Source: JBCCZC01 sp039188505 (GTDB lineage: Bacteria; Pseudomonadota; Gammaproteobacteria; Xanthomonadales; SZUA-38). Taken from it: a DNA stretch of 7,724 bases. Positions 1 through 5,889 of this stretch are shown piece by piece. The stretch covers positions 1-7,724 of the forward strand of contig JBCCZC010000270.1 of assembly GCA_039188505.1 (NCBI GenBank), read 5' to 3'. The first letter of the stretch is position 1; each line of letters begins with the position of its first letter. The notes below the pieces were generated by a model, which was not told the origin of the DNA, ran no database searches, and saw only the letters and a list, made by a program, of their open reading frames with translations. Both the position numbers and the translations under genes were made by a program.

Positions 1-475
1 GGCCAGTTTCACCGCGCCGGCGCGGCGGCGGCAATATCTCGGCGGCCATGCCCTGCTGAACCGGCTGCTGGCGCGGCTCGGGAGCGAGCGGACGGTCGGC
101 CGCGCGGAATCCGGTCAGCCGCAGGCCACGGTCGACCAACGGCCCGTGGCTGTATCGCTGTCGCACGCCGGCGGACTCGTTGCCGCGGCGGTGGGGTCGG
201 TCCATCGGCTCGGCATCGATCTCGAGTTTCCCAGGAACCAGCGCAACTGGGCGCGACTGGCGCGCCGCTTCACCTGGCTCGCCCATCCAGAGAGCGGCGA
301 GCGCGTCTTCCGCTGGTGTCTCTGGGAAGCCACCGGCAAGGCTCGCGGCGCCAGCGTCTTTCGCGGCCCGGACCCGGTCTTCGAGGCGCTTCGCTCAGGC
401 GCCAGCGAAGACTGGTCGCTGCAGCGCGAGACGTTACCGGGCGGCGGCTGCTTCGTGATGGTCTGCCGCTCCTGA
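1..475 (+). CDS. 4'-phosphopantetheinyl transferase, Sfp type (5' partial)
   Basis: Enzymes of this family move the phosphopantetheine arm of coenzyme A onto a serine of acyl, peptidyl or aryl carrier proteins in the cytoplasm. The frame is open from base 2 to the TGA at 473-475, giving 157 visible residues, and the true start lies left of the window. Visible residue numbers: APARRRQYLGGHALLNRLLA (5-24) fits the N-terminal arginine-rich segment of the family, AVSLSHAGG (50-58) is the substrate-serine/histidine motif, GIDLE (71-75) supplies metal-binding Asp73 and Glu75, and WCLWEATGKA (105-114) is the W-x-x-K-E-A-x-x-K-A signature with Glu109 and Lys113 kept. A GTG at 146 could be read as a start but would remove the conserved N-terminal segment. 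The lysine before the signature Glu is Trp108, which is unusual. The spacing from Asp73 to Glu109 is shorter than in Sfp itself. The carrier protein served is unknown; no synthase gene is visible. It converges on the channel gene. Confidence 0.85.
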   Translation, partial: ASFTAPARRRQYLGGHALLNRLLARLGSERTVGRAESGQPQATVDQRPVAVSLSHAGGLVAAAVGSVHRLGIDLEFPRNQRNWARLARRFTWLAHPESGERVFRWCLWEATGKARGASVFRGPDPVFEALRSGASEDWSLQRETLPGGGCFVMVCRS

Positions 476-484
476 GGACCCGTT
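476..484. other. Convergent gene junction without a visible terminator
   Basis: Only nine bases separate the stop of the phosphopantetheinyl transferase gene (plus strand) from the stop of the channel gene (minus strand). I see no hairpin with a T tract on either strand here or in the adjoining gene ends, so transcripts from both sides probably overlap. Confidence 0.5.
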
Positions 485-1633
485 TCACTGCCCGTCGATT
501 TCGGCGCGGCGCTTCGCGGCGACGCCCTCGATGCGGGCGGCCAGCTGCGGATAGTCCTCGCAGAGTTCCTCGAAGTCTGCTTGCTTCAGCACGAGGAACC
601 GGCAGCTCGACACGGCCCGGACGGTCGCGACCCGCTCGGTGTGCCCGAGGAGCGCCATCTCGCCGAAGAAGTCTCCGCGCGTCAGCTCCACGGTGCGGTC
701 TGGCAGCTCCACGGCGACGGTGCCGCGGACGAGGAAGTACATCCGATCGGCACGGCTGCCGACCCGAAGGATGATCTCGTTCGGCACGGCGGTGCGCTCA
801 TCGAGCAGCTCGGCGACGCGGGCGATCTCGACCGCATCCAGCTTGCCGAATACCGGTACGGCGGCCACGAGGTGCCAGCTCGCCAGGAAGTCCTCCTTGT
901 CCGTCTCCCGGGAGAAGCCCGACGCGAGCATCGCCGCAGGCAGGGCGAACATGCCGATACCGAACATGGCGATGAACGTCCCCATGATTCGGCCCAGGGG
1001 CGTCACCGGCACGACATCGCCGTAGCCGACCGTCGTCAGCGTCGCGATCCCCCACCACATCGCCGCCGGGATGCTGCCGAAGGCGTCGGGCTGGTGATCG
1101 CGCTCGATCAGGTACATGACGCTCGAGCAGACGACCAGCATGAAGAGCATCACCACGGAGGCCGACAGCAGGGCGCGACGCTGTGCGGCCAAGACGTTGC
1201 CAAGCGTCCGCAGCGCGGGAAAGTAGCGCGCGAGCTTGAGGAGCCGCAGGAGACGGAAAGCGCGCAAGAAGCGCAGGTCCGTCAGGCCGAAGGCGCCCAG
1301 GAAAAAGGGCAGGATCGCCAGGAGATCGATGATGGCGAGCGGCGTCAGCGCAAAGCGGATTCGCCCGCGCACCGGGTCCCGGAAGCGGGGCTGGGGGTGC
1401 TCGGTGATGACCGCGAGCCGCAGCGCATATTCGATCGAGAACACGGCCACCGAGAACAGCTCGAACGCGAAGAACACCGGCGCGAAGCGCGCGCGCATGG
1501 CCGGCATGCTCTCGAGCACGACCATGCCGACGTTCAGCAGGATCAGCACGATCATGAACTGGTTGAACGCGCGGGCAACGCGATCGGCGGCGTCGCCGCC
1601 CTCGAGAATCTCGAACAGCCGGGTCCGGGTCAC
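485..1633 (-). CDS. Six-helix potassium channel with C-terminal cyclic nucleotide-binding domain (MloK1-like)
   Basis: A 382-residue inner-membrane channel. Hydrophobic segments lie near residues 26-41, 52-73, 97-116, 155-175 and 213-238, with an S4-like helix at 119-136 carrying Arg121, Arg124, Arg127, Arg130, Lys133 and Arg136 at every third position. The pore helix leads into TLTTVGYGD (198-206), the potassium selectivity filter. After the last helix, a cyclic nucleotide-binding domain runs from about 255 to 370, with the phosphate-binding loop GDFFGEMALLGHTERVAT at 320-337 (Glu325, Arg334, nine apart as in MloK1). Family knowledge: such channels open on cAMP or cGMP binding; in this protein the six regularly spaced charges also allow voltage sensing, which is inference. 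The residue after the loop arginine is Val335, where many relatives have Ser or Thr. The start is GTG at 1633-1631 inside a 4-base GTGA overlap with the hydrolase stop, which points to translational coupling. It is the last gene of the minus-strand run. Confidence 0.92.
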   Translation of the reverse strand: MTRTRLFEILEGGDAADRVARAFNQFMIVLILLNVGMVVLESMPAMRARFAPVFFAFELFSVAVFSIEYALRLAVITEHPQPRFRDPVRGRIRFALTPLAIIDLLAILPFFLGAFGLTDLRFLRAFRLLRLLKLARYFPALRTLGNVLAAQRRALLSASVVMLFMLVVCSSVMYLIERDHQPDAFGSIPAAMWWGIATLTTVGYGDVVPVTPLGRIMGTFIAMFGIGMFALPAAMLASGFSRETDKEDFLASWHLVAAVPVFGKLDAVEIARVAELLDERTAVPNEIILRVGSRADRMYFLVRGTVAVELPDRTVELTRGDFFGEMALLGHTERVATVRAVSSCRFLVLKQADFEELCEDYPQLAARIEGVAAKRRAEIDGQ

Positions 1634-2436
1634 GCTGCTGCTGCACCCCGGCGCGACAGGAATGGGCGCACGAGGGCCTCGAGCTCGGCGGGCCGGTCGG
1701 CGTGAACCCAGTGGCCGGCGTCAGGTATCACCTCGATGCGCGCCGCCGGGAAGAACTGACGAATCGTGTCGTGGTGCTCGGGCAACACATACGTGGACGC
1801 GCCGCCCGCCACGAAGAGCGCGGGGCCGGGGAACGGTGCGGCATCGGCGAAGGGAAAGGCGGCGATTCGATCCATGTTGGCCGAGAGCGCGTCGAGGTTG
1901 ATGCGCCAGCACCAGCCGCCGGCCGCGTCACGGCGCAGGCTGTGCAGGAGGAAGGCGCGGACGCGCCCATCGGGCACGGCCGCCTGCAGGTGGGCATCCG
2001 CCTCCCGGCGTGAGTCGATCGACGCGAGGGGCACGGCGGCCATCGCCTCGATGTAGCGGCAGAATACGTCCGAGTGCCCGTAGGACACGGGCGCGATGTC
2101 GACGACCACGAGCCGCTCGACGGTATCGGGGTAGGTGAGCGCCAGGCCCATGGCCGTCTTGCCGCCCATGCTGTGACCGAAGAGATCGGCGTGGCCGGCG
2201 CACTCTCGATAGATCAGATCCGCGACGTCGGCCACCAGGTCCGGGTAGTCCATCGCCGGGGCGTGCGGCGACCCGCCGTGGTTGCGTAGGTCCGCGGCGA
2301 GCACCCGGTGTTCGTCCGAGAGGTGCTGCGAGAGCTTGCGGAAGTTGCTGCCGGCCCCGAAGAGTCCGTGCAGCATGACCAGATCGAAGCAGGCCGCTCC
2401 GTCGGTGTGGTCGTAGTCGTGGTGATGCAGCTCCAT
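1630..2436 (-). CDS. ybfF: YbfF-like alpha/beta hydrolase (acyl-CoA/ester hydrolase)
   Basis: A 268-residue soluble, single-domain alpha/beta hydrolase of the YbfF group, which are small cytoplasmic esterases/thioesterases acting on short acyl esters in vitro; the physiological substrate is not settled. Visible motifs: MLHGLFGAGSNF (21-32) with the oxyanion-hole HG, ADLRNHGGSPH (48-58), the nucleophile elbow GHSMGG (87-92) with Ser89, VVDIAPV (111-117) whose Asp113 I take as the acid residue as recalled for E. coli YbfF, and DAGHWVHADRP (239-249) with catalytic His242. Length is typical of the family. The start is ATG at 2436-2434: it overlaps the trmL stop by one base (TGATG) and has a strong AGGAG seven bases upstream. 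A GTG at 2469 in the same frame would add 11 poorly conserved residues and is not preferred. The gene sits between trmL and the channel with overlaps on both sides, so the three are probably co-translated. Confidence 0.88.
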   Translation of the reverse strand: MELHHHDYDHTDGAACFDLVMLHGLFGAGSNFRKLSQHLSDEHRVLAADLRNHGGSPHAPAMDYPDLVADVADLIYRECAGHADLFGHSMGGKTAMGLALTYPDTVERLVVVDIAPVSYGHSDVFCRYIEAMAAVPLASIDSRREADAHLQAAVPDGRVRAFLLHSLRRDAAGGWCWRINLDALSANMDRIAAFPFADAAPFPGPALFVAGGASTYVLPEHHDTIRQFFPAARIEVIPDAGHWVHADRPAELEALVRPFLSRRGAAAA

Positions 2437-2900
2437 CAGGCGGCTCCTTCGAATCCAAGCTGGCGCCACGCCTCATAGGTCGCAACCGCGACGGCGTTGG
2501 CCAGATTCAGGCTCCGGCTGCCCGGCACCATAGGCAATCGCAGCGTGCGGGTATCGGGCACCCGCTCGAGGAGCGCGCCGGAAAGTCCACGCGTCTCCGG
2601 CCCGAAGAGGAGCCGATCTCCCGGGGCGAAGGCGAAGTCGCTGATCCAGCGCTTGCTGCGGGTCGTGAACGCGATCAGCCGGCCATCGGGCACCGCCGCC
2701 TCGAACGCGCCGAAGTGCCGGTGCCGCGCGACGTCGACGAACTCGTCGTAGTCCAGCCCCGCCCGCCGGAGGCGCCGGTCATCCATCGCGAAGCCGAGCG
2801 GCTCGATGAGATGCAGCCGCGCGCCGACGTTGGCACAGAGCCGGATCACGTTGCCGGTATTGGGCGCGATCTCCGGCTCGTGGAGCACGACCTCGAACAC
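2436..2900 (-). CDS. trmL: tRNA (cytidine/uridine-34-2'-O)-methyltransferase TrmL
   Basis: TrmL (YibK) is a small SPOUT-class enzyme that uses S-adenosylmethionine to 2'-O-methylate the wobble base of certain leucine tRNAs in the cytoplasm. The 154-residue length is the normal single-domain size. The N-terminus FEVVLHEPEIAPNTGNVIR (2-20) is the family opening, with NTGNVIR (14-20) as motif 1. LGFAMDDRRLRRAGLDY (35-51) follows. The cofactor-knot motifs are FGPETRGLS (99-107) and LPMVPGSRSLNLANAVAV (122-139). The start is GTG at 2900-2898, chosen because the family alignment begins exactly there. There is only one base between it and the TGA of the upstream TRAP gene, and no good Shine-Dalgarno is visible, so translation probably depends on ribosomes finishing the upstream gene. 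Its stop overlaps the hydrolase start. Nothing in it looks altered; a housekeeping role is expected. Confidence 0.95.
   Translation of the reverse strand: MFEVVLHEPEIAPNTGNVIRLCANVGARLHLIEPLGFAMDDRRLRRAGLDYDEFVDVARHRHFGAFEAAVPDGRLIAFTTRSKRWISDFAFAPGDRLLFGPETRGLSGALLERVPDTRTLRLPMVPGSRSLNLANAVAVATYEAWRQLGFEGAA
2444..2448 (-). promoter_or_regulatory. Ribosome binding site of the YbfF-like gene
   Basis: On the minus strand AGGAG (within GAAGGAG, 2450-2444) lies seven bases before the ATG at 2436. It falls inside the last codons of trmL. Its strength and spacing decide the start at 2436 over the upstream GTG at 2469. Confidence 0.7.
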
Positions 2901-2901
2901 G

Positions 2902-4023
2902 TCAGCCGGATGTCAGCCCGAGTGCGCCGAAGTAGGCGCCATCGGAAAGGCGCAGGAAGCGGCGGCTCGAGTCGCGATAGGCAACGAAGGAGTCGTGGAT
3001 TTCCCGGGCGAGCGGGTCATCGCCCGCCACCTCGTCGATGACCTGGTCCGAGATCTCGCGCAGGCGCGCGAGCACGTCGTCCGGGAAGCGCCGCAGCTCG
3101 ACGCCATGTTCCTCGACGAGCGGCGTCAGCGCCTGGGCGTTGCGCGCCGCGTATTCCGCCATCAGCCGGTCGTTCGTCCGGTTGCAGGCCGCCTCGACGA
3201 TGGCCTTCAGATCGTCCGGGAGCGCCTCGAAGACCGGCTTGTGGACGATCGTCTCGAGCGCCGTGCCGGGCTCGTGCCAGCCGGGGTAGTAGTAGTAGCG
3301 CGCCGCGCGAAACAGGCCGAAGGCCAGATCGTTGTACGGGCCGACCCATTCCGTGGCGTCGATCGTCCCCGACTCGAGCGCCGTGAAGAGTTCGCCGCCG
3401 GGAAGATTGACCGGCACCCCGCCCGCGCGCGCCAGCACCTCGCCCCCCAGGCCGGGGATGCGCATCTTCAGGCCGCTGAGATCGGCGACCGAATTGATCT
3501 CCTTGTTGAACCAGCCGCCCATCTGGACTGACGTGTTTCCGGCCGCGAAGGGGACCAGGTCGAAGCGCTCGTAGAGGCGCCGCCAGAGCGCCATGCCGCC
3601 GCCGAAGTAGAGCCAGCCGTTCATCTCCATGGCGGTCAGTCCGAAGGGGACGCTGCCGAAGAACTGCGCCGCGGGATCCTTGCCCTTCCAGTAGTAGGCC
3701 GCCGAATGACCGATCTCCACGGTACCGCTGGAAACGGCATCGAACACCTCGAAGGCCGGGACCAGGTCGTTGGCGCCGTAGACGGTCACATTGATGCGGC
3801 CACCGCTCAGGCGCGTGATCGATTCGGCAACCTCGTTCGCCGCCGTACCGAGGCCCGGGAAGTTCTTCGGCCACGAGGTGACCATCTTCCATTCGCGCAC
3901 CTCATCTGCGGGCGCGGTGCTACCGCCAGCCGCCGGCGCGCAGTCTTCCTGCCTCGCGCACGCACCCGCTGCCAGCGCAGCCCCGGCAATGCCGGCCCGG
4001 TTCAGAAAACGTCGTCGATCCAT
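2902..4023 (-). CDS. TRAP transporter substrate-binding protein, DctP/TakP family
   Basis: A 373-residue exported binding protein of the tripartite ATP-independent periplasmic transporter family. Residues 3-8 (RRRFLN) match the twin-arginine core RRxFL, followed by an alanine-rich hydrophobic stretch to about residue 21; Cys22 in AAGAC is a relaxed lipobox, so a Tat-exported lipoprotein is possible. The mature part shows family blocks: TSWPKNFPGLGTAANEVA (49-66), FDAVSSGTVEIGHSAAYYW (94-112), NTSVQMGGWF (163-172), LKMRIPGLGGEVLARAGG (185-202) with the conserved ligand Arg188, ATEWVGPYND (223-232) and PGWHEPG (247-253). Gln167, Trp226 and Glu251 are spaced as the residues that hold the cation and ligand in the 2-oxoacid binder TakP, which suggests an oxo- or hydroxy-acid ligand (inference). 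Start ATG at 4023-4021 has only a weak GGGGA four to five bases upstream. No DctQ or DctM gene flanks it: the neighbours are the TPR gene and trmL. Confidence 0.9.
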   Translation of the reverse strand: MDRRRFLNRAGIAGAALAAGACARQEDCAPAAGGSTAPADEVREWKMVTSWPKNFPGLGTAANEVAESITRLSGGRINVTVYGANDLVPAFEVFDAVSSGTVEIGHSAAYYWKGKDPAAQFFGSVPFGLTAMEMNGWLYFGGGMALWRRLYERFDLVPFAAGNTSVQMGGWFNKEINSVADLSGLKMRIPGLGGEVLARAGGVPVNLPGGELFTALESGTIDATEWVGPYNDLAFGLFRAARYYYYPGWHEPGTALETIVHKPVFEALPDDLKAIVEAACNRTNDRLMAEYAARNAQALTPLVEEHGVELRRFPDDVLARLREISDQVIDEVAGDDPLAREIHDSFVAYRDSSRRFLRLSDGAYFGALGLTSG

Positions 4024-4060
4024 GGATTCCCCGCCGCATATTTGACGGGCAGAAGTTTAA
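4024..4060 (-). promoter_or_regulatory. Possible promoter/leader of the TRAP gene
   Basis: This part of the only sizeable intergenic gap in the minus-strand run contains an AT-richer patch (TTAAACTT at 4060-4053 and CAAATATG at 4044-4037 on the minus strand) in otherwise very GC-rich DNA. The hexamers match sigma-70 consensus boxes only poorly. I propose it only as the likeliest place for a second transcript to start. Confidence 0.2.
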
Positions 4061-4073
4061 CCCGCCAGGCGGG
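4061..4073 (-). terminator. Short GC hairpin after the TPR gene, possible weak terminator
   Basis: The 13-base palindrome CCCGCCTGGCGGG lies five bases beyond the TPR stop codon on the minus strand. It can form a 5-bp stem (CCCGC/GCGGG) with a 3-base loop, extendable by two G-U pairs, and is followed by TTAAACTT rather than a true T tract. It could attenuate read-through from the TonB cluster into the TRAP gene, but the missing T run keeps this tentative. Confidence 0.3.
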
Positions 4074-4078
4074 CCGGA

Positions 4079-5260
4079 TCAGCTGCAGCGCCAGGCGGCG
4101 CCCTTGCAGTCTTCCATGATCTCGCGGAGCTCGATGCCCTTGCGGAACAGGTCGGGCCGCTGGAGCCGTGCGATGTGCTCCTCGGCCTTCGCGTAGTTGC
4201 CGACCTTGAACCACGCGTACCCCATGGCATAGCGAAGGTCCTCATCCTCGAGGAGCCCGACGCGGTACATGGCGTCTTCCATGGCCGTGATCGCCTCGAA
4301 GCGCTCGAGGCCGAGGAAGATGGCCAGGCGCTGCTTGAGCTTCTTCTCCTGGTCGACGATCTCGCCGTTCAGCATGAGCGAGCGGTAGAGCAGGCCCGCC
4401 CGGCGATAGAGCTCGGCCGCCTCGGAAACGAGCTCGGGATCCTGCATCGACGCGCGGTAGAAGATGTCTGCCGCGGCGAGCGGTCGTCCGGCCTCGAAGT
4501 GCGTATGCCCGAGCACCTTCTGCACGTTGATGTCGTCGGGGTATCTCAGCGCGCCGGTCTCGAGGAATCGCAGGGCGTCGTCGAAGCTACCGGCCTGGCG
4601 CAGCGCATTGCCGATCGCGACGTGATCGTCCGCGGTCCCTTCGGTCAGCGCCAGATACTCGCCACCGAGGTCGCCGGCCTGCTGGAACAGTCGCAGTTCG
4701 ATCAGGTAGAAGACCTTGCGACGCAGGAACGTGTGGTTGTCGGGGAACCGGGAGCTCGCCTCGGCGAGCGTATCGAAGGTCTCCTGCTGCTGGCCCAGCA
4801 GCCAGTGCGCGTGGGAGCGCAGGGTCCAGGTCGAGGACAGGCGCGCGGCGGTGCTGCCGGCCCGATCGAGCGACTCGATGGCCTGGTCGTACTCCTCGAG
4901 CCCGAAGTGGACCTGGGCGAGGTAGATGTAGATCACCTCGGGCGTCTGGCCGGTCACCTCGTCGACCAGGCCCGCGTCGATCGCCGCGTAGAAGTCGCGA
5001 CCCGCCAGCTCGAGTGCGTTGCGATTGAGGTGAACGAGCCCGAAGACGCTCCAGTAGCGCGCCGTGTCGATCTCCTCGGCCTCGGGGTCCTCGATGTTCA
5101 GCAGCGCCTGCTCGGCGCGGTCGTAGTAGCCGTCCTGCACGAGGACTGCGGCGAGGTCGATGTAGTCGACCTCACCGTCCTCCGCCGCCTGCACCGTCGA
5201 GAGCCCGACGGCAAGCAGCAGCGCGAGGAAGGACCGCAGCATGGACGGCGCGTTGCGCAT
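4079..5260 (-). CDS. Exported TPR-repeat protein of the TonB2-type cluster
   Basis: A 393-residue protein with an N-terminal signal peptide (hydrophobic core LRSFLALLLAVGL, 8-20; probable cleavage after VQA at 23-25), so it is expected in the periplasm or on a membrane facing it. The rest is helical, with degenerate tetratricopeptide repeats: clear units begin near 33, 70, 110, 145, 213, 247 and 343, for example YIYLAQVHFGLEEYDQAIES (111-130) and YAMGYAWFKVGNYAKAEEHI (344-363). The only two cysteines are Cys385 and Cys392, at the extreme C-terminus. TPR proteins are known companions of TtpC-ExbB-ExbD-TonB2 operons, where they are thought to help assemble or couple the system; the exact role is not established. 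The start is ATG at 5260-5258, overlapping the tonB stop by one base (TGATG); an ATG at 5242 also leaves an intact signal peptide but has no better ribosome site. A start at 5341 would add 27 residues read inside tonB and is rejected. Confidence 0.87.
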   Translation of the reverse strand: MRNAPSMLRSFLALLLAVGLSTVQAAEDGEVDYIDLAAVLVQDGYYDRAEQALLNIEDPEAEEIDTARYWSVFGLVHLNRNALELAGRDFYAAIDAGLVDEVTGQTPEVIYIYLAQVHFGLEEYDQAIESLDRAGSTAARLSSTWTLRSHAHWLLGQQQETFDTLAEASSRFPDNHTFLRRKVFYLIELRLFQQAGDLGGEYLALTEGTADDHVAIGNALRQAGSFDDALRFLETGALRYPDDINVQKVLGHTHFEAGRPLAAADIFYRASMQDPELVSEAAELYRRAGLLYRSLMLNGEIVDQEKKLKQRLAIFLGLERFEAITAMEDAMYRVGLLEDEDLRYAMGYAWFKVGNYAKAEEHIARLQRPDLFRKGIELREIMEDCKGAAWRCS

Positions 5261-5889
5261 CAGGACAGGTCGAAGCGGACGCGCTGCTTGGCCCAGACCC
5301 GGACGGACTCGCCCTTGTAGGTTGCCGGCTCGAATTTCCAACCCTTTACCCCGGTGATGGCCACGTCGTCGAAGACGCCCGCAGGCACCGCCTCGAGCAG
5401 TTTCACGCGCTCGACGTCCCCGGTCGGGCTGATGAGCAACGACAGCATCACGTAGCCCTCGATCCCCTTGGCCTTGGCGCGGGGCGGGTAAGGCATGGCC
5501 GACTGCCTCGTCGGGCGCGGCGCCTCGTCGACCGAGTCGTCGGTCATGACGACGTCGTCGGCGCCACCGAGAAGATCACCGCTCAGATCGCCGAGATCAT
5601 CGGTGCTGAAGCCCGGCAGGCCCAGATCGAGGCCCGCGAGGTTCGAGTTGAGACCCGTCAGCGGGGTCGGCGGCCGGCGCGAAGGCTTGGGTGGTGGCGG
5701 CTTCTTCTGCTGGACGACCTTCTTCGGCTTCGGCTTGTCCTTCTTCTCGAAGTCGATCTTCGCGGCCGACAGCTCCTCCTCGGCGCCCGGGCCTTCCGCA
5801 TAACGGTTGATCATGACGACCGTCAGGAAGACGAGGGCCGAGCCCATCAGCATGGACAGGAATCCCTGGGTCAGATTTCGTGCTTTCAT
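5260..5889 (-). CDS. tonB: TonB protein, short TonB2-type
   Basis: TonB spans the periplasm and pulls on TonB-dependent outer-membrane receptors using energy from ExbB-ExbD. This 209-residue copy has one N-terminal membrane anchor (about 9-27), a Lys/Pro-rich stretch (50-78, including KPKPKKVVQQKKPPPPKPS at 52-70), a Leu/Gly/Asp-rich linker (about 79-118) and a C-terminal receptor-contact domain from about 125, starting at MPYPPRAKAKGIEGYV (132-147) and ending in VRVWAKQRVRFDL. The C-terminal fold motifs YPPRA, GxVxL-like GYVMLS and GWKFEPA are intact. The anchor has no histidine, unlike E. coli TonB with its S-x-x-x-H motif. The length is close to Vibrio TonB2 and shorter than E. coli TonB, implying a short periplasmic reach unless partners help. 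Start ATG at 5889-5887 overlaps the exbD stop (TGATG) and has AGGAG seven bases upstream. Confidence 0.93.
   Translation of the reverse strand: MKARNLTQGFLSMLMGSALVFLTVVMINRYAEGPGAEEELSAAKIDFEKKDKPKPKKVVQQKKPPPPKPSRRPPTPLTGLNSNLAGLDLGLPGFSTDDLGDLSGDLLGGADDVVMTDDSVDEAPRPTRQSAMPYPPRAKAKGIEGYVMLSLLISPTGDVERVKLLEAVPAGVFDDVAITGVKGWKFEPATYKGESVRVWAKQRVRFDLS

Noticed and set aside
146..475. GTG at 146 as the start of the phosphopantetheinyl transferase
   Set aside because: The same frame is open to base 2 and encodes the conserved N-terminal arginine-rich segment, so the gene is cut by the window instead.
1634..1645. Repeated GCAGCAGCAGC at the end of the hydrolase gene
   Set aside because: It is a run of alanine codons at a C-terminus, too short to treat as a functional repeat.
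581..1705. Long plus-strand open frame opposite the channel and hydrolase genes
   Set aside because: Its translation is dominated by Arg, His, Gln and Glu with no fold motif, and the minus strand encodes well-recognised proteins over the same bases. Long antisense frames are expected at this GC content.
3287..3298. Four tandem TAC/GTA triplets as a possible slippage or phase-variation repeat
   Set aside because: They encode a short tyrosine run in a conserved part of the TRAP protein just before PGWHEPG; four units is too few to suggest phase variation.
3017..3892. Second minus-strand frame inside the TRAP gene
   Set aside because: Arg/Gly-rich out-of-frame reading of a clearly recognised TRAP binding protein.
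4175..5320. Plus-strand open frame of about 380 codons opposite the TPR gene
   Set aside because: No recognisable motif; composition (Leu, Val, Arg, Glu, Gly rich) mirrors the codons of the TPR gene on the other strand, which has a signal peptide and repeats.
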